A stretch of 64,000 nucleotides of DNA from Muribaculaceae bacterium (GTDB taxonomy: Bacteria; Bacteroidota; Bacteroidia; Bacteroidales; Muribaculaceae): the NCBI GenBank assembly GCA_014867205.1, contig WGUO01000013.1, positions 1 through 64,000 on the forward strand, read 5' to 3'. Both the position numbers and the translations under genes were made by a program. Below the pieces are notes generated by a model. The model did not search any database. It was not told the DNA's origin and was given only the letters and a program-made list of their open reading frames with translations. Shown here piece by piece: positions 58,668-64,000 of the stretch (position 1 is the stretch's first letter; every line of letters begins with the position of its first letter).

Positions 58668-59414
58668 TCACCGACGCGACAGCAGGGCCTCGGCCTTGGC
58701 AAGTGTCTCGGGTTTACCGATATCGATGAGGTTCAGGCTGTCAAGCCGGATCTCACCGATATCTTGCTTTTGCACGGAGGCAAGCAGATAGTCCATTATC
58801 GGGAAGATAGCCGACCCTCGCCGGGCCGCATACGCTTGCATGGAGGCGAATATCCTCGGCTCCACAATGTATATCCCACTGAAGGCACTCTCATGCATAT
58901 CGGGGCATTTGACAAATGATCCGGGCCGATATTCGCCGCTCTTCGTGTTGTGCCAGCCGGCGAGTGTCCCATCCGGCTGGAATATCAGTTTGCGCGATGA
59001 TTCCCGATCACTGGTGAGCAGCGTCACGTCACGTCCCGACTTGCCGTGCATATTCATGAATCCCGCGAGCGGCGCGTCGCTGAGTATGTCCACATTATGC
59101 ACAAGAAAGGGCCGGTCGTCTCTGCCGAGCCATTCGGAGGCGGCAAGCAGTCCCCCGCCGGTGTCGAGCAGTCGGCCGCTCTCGTCGCTGACGTGTATAT
59201 CGGCGTCAAACTTATGAGAGGAAAGATAGTCCCTGATCTGATCGGCAAAATGATGCACATTGATGGTTATGTCGTCGAATCCTTCGTCAGTCAGACGTGT
59301 AAGGACTCTCTCCAGCATGGGTGTGCCCCCTACCGGCACAAGCGCCTTGGGATGATGAAGTGTCCATGGCTTAAGCCGTGTGCCGAGTCCAGCTGCAAGT
59401 ACAAATGCTTTCAT
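58668..59414 (-). CDS. Sugar-1-phosphate nucleotidyltransferase, MurU-like
   Basis: A 248-residue enzyme starting MKAFVLAAGLGTRLKPWTLHHPKALVPVGGTPML, the nucleotide-binding signature of the NTP-transferase family, followed by VHNVDILSD (metal-binding Asp) and LNLIDIGKPETL. Length and motifs fit MurU, which makes UDP-MurNAc from MurNAc 1-phosphate. The upstream gene encodes an AmgK-like kinase that would supply the substrate, so the pair likely forms the anabolic cell-wall recycling route. General mannose/glucose specificity cannot be excluded by sequence alone. Confidence 0.85.
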   Translation of the reverse strand: MKAFVLAAGLGTRLKPWTLHHPKALVPVGGTPMLERVLTRLTDEGFDDITINVHHFADQIRDYLSSHKFDADIHVSDESGRLLDTGGGLLAASEWLGRDDRPFLVHNVDILSDAPLAGFMNMHGKSGRDVTLLTSDRESSRKLIFQPDGTLAGWHNTKSGEYRPGSFVKCPDMHESAFSGIYIVEPRIFASMQAYAARRGSAIFPIMDYLLASVQKQDIGEIRLDSLNLIDIGKPETLAKAEALLSRR

Positions 59415-59531
59415 GTTTAGGGTTTAGAGTTTAGAGTTTGGGTGGTAGATTGTAGATCTATACGTCTTATATGACTTATATGACTTATACTATCCTCTCT
59501 GTATTAATCTTTAATCTTTAATCTTTAATCT
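59415..59531. repeat. Composite intergenic repeat, copy B
   Basis: Same order as copy A: TTTAGGG/TTTAGAG heptamers (59415-59440), a shorter 9-base array GTCTTATATGACTTATATGACTTATAC (59464-59490), then CTCTGTATTAATCTTTAATC with three more ATCTTTA heptamers. Its last units overlap the end of the AmgK-RapZ gene. Confidence 0.8.
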
Positions 59532-60929
59532 TTCCCTTATCCCTTGCTCGCGGTGGATGAGCTCGACTGTGGCGGCGGGGAAGTTTGAGGCTATGGCCTT
59601 TGCCACTGCCTCCGCGCAGTAGACCGACCTGTGCTGCCCCCCCGTGCAGCCAAAACCTACCTGAAGCGAACTGAAGCCCCGTTTAAGATAGCGGCTTACC
59701 GAGGGCGCCACCAGCTCATATGCCTTTGCCGCAAATATATCCGCCTCACCTTTCTCTTTCAGGAAATCAATCACCGGCCTGTCGCGACCGGTCAGATGCC
59801 TGTATTCGGCATACCTGCCCGGATTGTGCATTCCCCGGCAATCGAACATGAACCCGCCCCCGTTGCCCGTCAGGTCCTCCGGATATCCGCGCTTGTATGA
59901 GAAACTGAACACTTTCACCCGAAGGCCATCTCGCCCCTCAGGCCTGAACCTGCTGTCGGTGACAAGCGCGGCACTCGCCTTCTTAAGTTCAGGATAGGCA
60001 TCCAACTCGCCGCCGTCGATGAGGTCGGTGAGATTAGCCAGAGCGCCGGGTATGCTCTCGATGAAGTGCGCGCGCCTCTGCACGAGACCCCTGAATCCGT
60101 AGGCTCCGAGCACCTGGAGCGTGCGGAATAGCGCGAACTGCCCTGTGCGCGATAAGACCGCGGATATATCCACCCCCTTGTGTTCACTCAGAGCCCCGGC
60201 GTATATCTCGAGCATCTCACGGCGGAACGTGGCGCTGAAGCCGGCACGCGCCTGCCAGAGAAACGAGACTGCATCATAGATGCACGGCCCGTACCTTCCA
60301 CCCTGATAGTCGATGAATACAGGTCCGGGCGCGAGCATAACATTTCGGCTCTGACAGTCACGCATCATGAATCCCCACTCGCTTTCGTCTGTGTCAAGCA
60401 GCACACCGGCCAGCCGCTCCAGGTCATCCTCAAGGCTATCCTCGTCAAACGCGATGTCCGCAGGCTTCAGAAACTCATACTTGAAGTAATTGAGATCCCA
60501 CATGGCCTGCCTCCGCGAGAATGGCCCGTATGCGACCAGGTCACGCCACTCATGCCGGGACACCGACTGCATCCGCGCCAGGGCACGCATCGTGGCCCCA
60601 ACCTCCGCACGAGACCCGATGTCACCCAGACGGGTAAACAGAGAATCGTCGCCCAGATCATTCTCCAGATAATACCTGAAGTCAGACGTATGCCCGTAGA
60701 TCTGCGGAACCGGCACCCCATTCGCTGAAAACACACCTGTCAGAGACACAAACGCACGCGCGTCGGCCGTGCTGTCGGCACGCACACCGATCACACTCAT
60801 ACCTCCTGGCAGCCGCATGCGGTAGTAGACACGGTCGCCCCCGGCTCCCGGAAGTCGGCTAACCTCACAGGGAGCGGAGTCCAGACATTCCCTGCACAAT
60901 TCACTCAGTCTCTCTATATCTTCTGACAT
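59511..60929 (-). CDS. Fusion of AmgK-like sugar kinase and RapZ C-terminal domain
   Basis: A 472-residue protein. Residues 1-320 form an aminoglycoside-phosphotransferase fold like AmgK (MurNAc/GlcNAc kinase): LPGAGGDRVYYRMRL, FMMRDCQSRNVML (catalytic Asp and Asn) and VFIDYQGGRYGPCIYDAVSFL (metal Asp). From about 340 a RapZ C-terminal domain follows: VKVFSFSYKRGYPED, FDCRGMHNPGRY, and FGCTGGQHRSVYCAEAVAKAI. In E. coli that domain binds small RNAs controlling glucosamine 6-phosphate synthesis. The last residues (LKIKD) and the stop are encoded by ATCTTTA heptamers of repeat copy B. The start is the ATG at 60929. Confidence 0.88.
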   Translation of the reverse strand: MSEDIERLSELCRECLDSAPCEVSRLPGAGGDRVYYRMRLPGGMSVIGVRADSTADARAFVSLTGVFSANGVPVPQIYGHTSDFRYYLENDLGDDSLFTRLGDIGSRAEVGATMRALARMQSVSRHEWRDLVAYGPFSRRQAMWDLNYFKYEFLKPADIAFDEDSLEDDLERLAGVLLDTDESEWGFMMRDCQSRNVMLAPGPVFIDYQGGRYGPCIYDAVSFLWQARAGFSATFRREMLEIYAGALSEHKGVDISAVLSRTGQFALFRTLQVLGAYGFRGLVQRRAHFIESIPGALANLTDLIDGGELDAYPELKKASAALVTDSRFRPEGRDGLRVKVFSFSYKRGYPEDLTGNGGGFMFDCRGMHNPGRYAEYRHLTGRDRPVIDFLKEKGEADIFAAKAYELVAPSVSRYLKRGFSSLQVGFGCTGGQHRSVYCAEAVAKAIASNFPAATVELIHREQGIRERLKIKD

Positions 60930-61047
60930 AAAATACTCTAAATTGTGATAAATAAATAAAAACTGCCGGAAGAGCATATCCCTGGCGGTGTTACTTCTAT
61001 ATAAGCCGTCAAGTGGCATCGTTGCGGCTGAATTATAAAATTCAGTG

Positions 61048-61055
61048 CAAAATTA
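61048..61055 (-). promoter_or_regulatory. Promoter -7 box for the AmgK-RapZ gene
   Basis: Minus-strand TAATTTTG, exact consensus; leader about 115 nt to the chosen ATG. Confidence 0.5.
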
Positions 61056-61108
61056 ATCTAAAAAGTGATTTAAACATTCCCGACGGCGATTAAATCAAGT
61101 TTTTTTAT

Positions 61109-61116
61109 TAATTTTG
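61109..61116 (+). promoter_or_regulatory. Promoter -7 box for pgk
   Basis: TAATTTTG, exact consensus; leader about 79 nt. Confidence 0.6.
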
Positions 61117-61198
61117 CATCCGGTCAGATATTCCACGGGATTCTACAGGCCCGTGACTGGAAATATAAATCATTCAACCCTAAATATAGACTAAAGCA

Positions 61199-62449
61199 AT
61201 GGCTAAAATCGAAAATTTCAATTTCAAGGACAAGAAAGCCATCGTGAGAGTGGACTTCAACGTGCCCCTCGACGAGAACGGCAACATCACTGACGACACA
61301 CGTATCCGTGGCGCGCTTCCCACACTCAAGAAGATTCTTGCCGACGGCGGCTCACTCATACTCATGTCGCACATGGGCAAGCCCAAAGGCAAGGTCAACG
61401 AGAAGCTGAGCCTTCTCCAGATCCGTGACGCCGTGGCCAAGGCTCTCGGCACCGATGTGAAGTTCGCCCCCGACTGCGCAAAGGCCCAGGAGGCTGCCAA
61501 GGATCTCAAGCCCGGCGAGGTGCTCCTGCTCGAGAACCTCCGTTTCTACCCGGAGGAAGAGGGCAAGCCCGTTGGCATCGACAAGAATGACCCCGGCTAC
61601 GATGACGCCAAGAAGGCCATGAAGGAGAGCCAGAAGGAGTTCGCCAAGACTCTGGCCGGATATGCGGACGTTTACGTCAACGATGCATTCGGCACCGCTC
61701 ACCGCCGTCACGCCTCGACTGCCGTGATCGCCGACTATTTCGACAAGGACCACAAGATGCTCGGCTACCTCATGGAGAAGGAGGTCAACGCCGTCGACAA
61801 TATCCTCAAGGACATCAAGCGCCCCTTCACTGCCATCATGGGCGGCTCGAAGGTCTCGACCAAGATCGGCATCATCGAGAACCTGATGGACAAGGTCGAC
61901 AACCTGATTCTCTGCGGCGGCATGACATTCACGTTCGCCAAGGCTCAGGGTGGCAAGATCGGACAGTCGATCGTAGAGGATGACAAACTTGACCTCGCGC
62001 TCCACATCATAGAGCTCGCCAAGCAGAAGGGCGTGAACCTCGTGCTCGGCTCTGACTGCGTGGCCGGCGACAAGTTCGCCAACGACGCAAAGACCCGCAT
62101 CTGCTCGGTCAAGGATATTCCCGAGGGCTGGGAAGGCATGGATGCCGGTCCGGCTGCCATCGCCGATTTCGTCAACGTCATCCTCCCCGCCAAGACCATC
62201 CTCTGGAACGGCCCCGCAGGCGTGTTTGAGTTCGACAACTTCGCTACCGGCTCTAAAGTCATTGCCGAGGCTATCGCCGAGGCTACCGGCAACGGTGCCT
62301 TCTCGCTCGTTGGCGGCGGCGACTCAGTGGCATGCGTCAACAAGTTCGGACTCGCCGACAGCGTAAGCTACGTTTCGACCGGCGGCGGCGCACTGCTCGA
62401 GGCAATCGAGGGCAAGGTGCTTCCCGGAGTGGCTGCCGTGGCTGAGTAA
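61199..62449 (+). CDS. pgk: Phosphoglycerate kinase
   Basis: A full-length 416-residue glycolytic enzyme that makes ATP from 1,3-bisphosphoglycerate. Visible are VRVDFNVPLDENGNITDDTRI (substrate site, about 17-38), SHMGKPKG, LLLENLRFYPEEEG, NDAFGTAHRRHAS, IMGGSKVSTKI (about 215) and the nucleotide-site GGGDSVAC...STGGGALLEAIEG near the end. Codon use is strongly biased toward C-ending codons, typical of a highly expressed gene. A terminator follows. Confidence 0.97.
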   Translation: MAKIENFNFKDKKAIVRVDFNVPLDENGNITDDTRIRGALPTLKKILADGGSLILMSHMGKPKGKVNEKLSLLQIRDAVAKALGTDVKFAPDCAKAQEAAKDLKPGEVLLLENLRFYPEEEGKPVGIDKNDPGYDDAKKAMKESQKEFAKTLAGYADVYVNDAFGTAHRRHASTAVIADYFDKDHKMLGYLMEKEVNAVDNILKDIKRPFTAIMGGSKVSTKIGIIENLMDKVDNLILCGGMTFTFAKAQGGKIGQSIVEDDKLDLALHIIELAKQKGVNLVLGSDCVAGDKFANDAKTRICSVKDIPEGWEGMDAGPAAIADFVNVILPAKTILWNGPAGVFEFDNFATGSKVIAEAIAEATGNGAFSLVGGGDSVACVNKFGLADSVSYVSTGGGALLEAIEGKVLPGVAAVAE

Positions 62450-62497
62450 TTGTCCGACGGGTCGCTGCTTGCGGCCCTGACATCCGTAATAACACCC

Positions 62498-62547
62498 CAA
62501 GAGGCAGGTCGGCTCCCGCGGAGCCTCCTGCCTCTTGACTTTTTTTG
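62498..62547 (+). terminator. Terminator after pgk
   Basis: CAAGAGGCAG..GGCTCC pairs with GGAGCC..CTGCCTCTTG and is followed by ACTTTTTTTG. Confidence 0.9.
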
Positions 62548-62690
62548 ATGCGTGGCGTACTAATGACATCTCATCACCAATCTTGGGGATAAGAGGAGAT
62601 AAAATATGTTATACAACATGTTTTTCAACCCGATTTTAGCAAAGAAAATCAAATTTACCCGCTGAGTGCTTAAAATTTTAAAATCATCTA
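62548..62690. other. Gap between pgk terminator and exbB promoter
   Basis: AT-rich sequence with no supported gene. ATGTTATACAACAT (62606-62619) is an imperfect palindrome and AAAATTTTAAAAT (62671-62683) is very AT-rich, both upstream of the exbB promoter. Confidence 0.4.
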
Positions 62691-62712
62691 TTGATTTTTT
62701 TGAAAAATATAG

Positions 62713-62720
62713 TAATTTTG
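62713..62720 (+). promoter_or_regulatory. Promoter -7 box for exbB
   Basis: TAATTTTG with TTG at 62691-62693, 19 bases upstream. The leader to exbB would be about 215 nt, unusually long here, and holds a 32-codon frame (62780-62878). Confidence 0.6.
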
Positions 62721-62939
62721 CAATTGCGAAAGTTCAAGACACTAACAAGTGCGCGCATCGACGTAACCTTAAAAGCATCATGAACGAACGGATTCATAAT
62801 CTTAAACAGAAAGGAAAGCGTCAACCCAAAATTATTACAGGCACTCAGGGTCTCCCTGCCGCCACCGACAATTATTGAAAACAAAACATAAAACAAACTA
62901 ATAAATAACCAACAAAAACAAACAAAATTCAGTAAGATT

Positions 62940-63797
62940 ATGGAATCTCAGAAACCAATGGCTCCCAAGCCTGCGGCTCCCGCAGCCGGCAAAATCAAGA
63001 AAGAGGAAAAGATCAGCAACATCCGCGGCATCAAGAACGCGTTCATCGTGATCCTTTGCTGCTGCGCAGCAGCAATCTGCATATTCCTCTTCGGAATGGG
63101 TTACAGCGGTAACTTCGAGGGTGGAACAACCGACGGACATCCCCTCAACCTCGCAGGTACTGTCTACAAGGGCGGCTTTATCGTGCCTATCCTGATGACA
63201 CTGCTCCTCACCGTTATCGTCCTCTCTATCGAGCGCTGGATCGCACTCAGCTCCGCTACCGGCAAGGGCAACACCACCAAGTTCGTCGCCGACATCAAGG
63301 CTGACCTCGCTGCAAACAACATCGACGCAGCCATGAACCGCTGCAAGACCCAGAAGGGCTCGGTCGCTGCCGTTGTCTACAGCACTCTCGTGAAGTACAA
63401 GGAGATGGATGCCAACACTACCCTCAGCAAGGAGCAGAAACTTACCACACTCCGCAACCAGGTGGAAGAGGCTACAGCTCTCGAGATGCCCGCCCTCTCG
63501 CAGAACCTCCCCATCGTGGCTACACTCACGACTCTCGGTACTCTCGTCGGACTTCTCGGTACCGTCATGGGTATGATCAAGTCATTCCAGGCTCTCGCCG
63601 CTTCCGGCTCGCCTGACTCGACCGAACTCTCGACTGGTATCTCGGAGGCTCTTGTGAACACCGCTTTCGGTATCGCTACCGGTGCGTTCGCCGTTATCTC
63701 CTACAACTTCTTCACCAATAAGATCGACAACCTCTCGTACGCTATCGACGAAATCGGTTTCTCCATCGTTGCCACATTCGCTGCAACCCACAAGTAA
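62940..63797 (+). CDS. exbB: MotA/TolQ/ExbB proton channel family protein
   Basis: The 285-residue inner membrane protein belongs to the ExbB/TolQ proton-channel family that powers TonB or Tol. A short Pro/Ala/Lys-rich start precedes three membrane spans: about 30-52, 78-98 and then, after the cytoplasmic loop, 190-215 and 240-260. The conserved region LPIVATLTTLGTLVGLLGTVMGMIKSFQALA and ISEALVNTAFGIATGAFAVISYNFF is typical. The next gene is exbD, 48 bases downstream, so energy transduction to TonB-dependent receptors is the likely job. Confidence 0.93.
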   Translation: MESQKPMAPKPAAPAAGKIKKEEKISNIRGIKNAFIVILCCCAAAICIFLFGMGYSGNFEGGTTDGHPLNLAGTVYKGGFIVPILMTLLLTVIVLSIERWIALSSATGKGNTTKFVADIKADLAANNIDAAMNRCKTQKGSVAAVVYSTLVKYKEMDANTTLSKEQKLTTLRNQVEEATALEMPALSQNLPIVATLTTLGTLVGLLGTVMGMIKSFQALAASGSPDSTELSTGISEALVNTAFGIATGAFAVISYNFFTNKIDNLSYAIDEIGFSIVATFAATHK

Positions 63798-63845
63798 TCG
63801 GAGAATCAGACATTTTTAACAAACCGATAAAAGTTAATAGCTAAT

Positions 63846-64000
63846 ATGGGAAGAGTAAAGATAGCAAAGAAAAGCACATTCATCGACATGACCGCGATGA
63901 GTGATGTGACCGTGCTTCTGCTTACCTTCTTCATGTTGACCTCTACCTTCCTCTCCAAAGAACCCGCCAAGGTTGTGACTCCACCCTCGGTTTCGACCGA
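63846..64000 (+). CDS. exbD: ExbD/TolR-type biopolymer transport protein (partial)
   Basis: The first 51 codons are present and run off the right edge. MGRVKIAKKSTFIDMTAMSDVTVLLLTFFMLTSTF shows the ExbD hallmark: a short cytoplasmic start, the DMTAMSDV segment with its essential Asp at the membrane, and a single membrane helix (about 20-36). It follows exbB and would complete the ExbB-ExbD motor. Confidence 0.92.
   Translation, partial: MGRVKIAKKSTFIDMTAMSDVTVLLLTFFMLTSTFLSKEPAKVVTPPSVST

Noticed and set aside
62684..62896. A 70-codon minus-strand frame in the exbB leader
   Set aside because: It overlaps the exbB promoter, has no ribosome-binding or domain support, and low codon bias.

Overview
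The window looks like a Bacteroidales chromosome, most likely a gut Muribaculaceae or close relative; the family is an inference from gene content, not proven. Direct signs of Bacteroidota are about twenty intergenic copies of the TAnnTTTG -7 element of the Bacteroides-type primary sigma factor, several with TTG 19-20 bases upstream. Others are a full Bat (Bacteroides aerotolerance) operon, PPi-dependent phosphofructokinase, streptopain-type (C10/Spi) secreted proteins, type-IX-like C-terminal sorting domains, TPR-membrane-HTH regulators and a 180-residue ribosomal protein S16. Base composition is near 50% GC, with AT-rich islets at about 30.6-32.2 kb and 42.5-46.5 kb.

Layout. 0.2-5.0 kb: MBOAT acyltransferase, SGNH hydrolase, mutS2. 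5.1-6.5 kb: small HTH protein and a universal stress protein. 6.7-16.1 kb: moxR-DUF58-DUF4381-like-batA-batB-batC-short batD-batD-batE, one minus-strand operon. 16.3-24.6 kb: thiL, punA, lpxK, sppA, glmM, a lipoprotein and a DHH phosphoesterase. 24.7-28.5 kb: mtnN-mazG-topB-Cys-rich membrane protein, divergent from a Sua5/YrdC gene at 28.6 kb. 29.2-32.2 kb: accessory stretch with an orphan streptopain prodomain and a YhcG-type PDDEXK nuclease. 32.2-38.8 kb: MFS transporter, thioredoxin lipoprotein, PPi-PFK, flippase-like protein and glycosyltransferase. 39-40.7 kb: tRNA-Cys and two HU genes, one fused to a membrane anchor and a LysM-like domain. 40.8-46.4 kb: AT-rich accessory region with a sorting-domain protein, a C10 protease homologue lacking both catalytic residues, a DUF3244-like secreted protein and a TPR-HTH membrane regulator. 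46.5-53 kb: M23 peptidase, ndk, mscS, rsmE, nucleoside permease, Crp-like regulator, tRNA-Glu. 53-61 kb: a MurB-metallo-beta-lactamase fusion, lipoprotein, tRNA-Met, rpsP, prfA, MurU-like and AmgK-RapZ proteins. 61-64 kb: pgk, exbB and the start of exbD.

Many genes serve the envelope: murB, glmM, lpxK, the MurNAc kinase/uridylyltransferase salvage pair, M23 peptidase, MBOAT/SGNH and Bat. The least ordinary parts are the pseudo-protease islet (42.6-46.4 kb), the orphan prodomain (29.6 kb), the HU-membrane-LysM protein, the MurB-MBL and AmgK-RapZ fusions, and a composite intergenic repeat found twice (56.2 and 59.4 kb), once supplying the last codons and stop of a gene. All assignments rest on reading motifs in the sequence; no database search was run.
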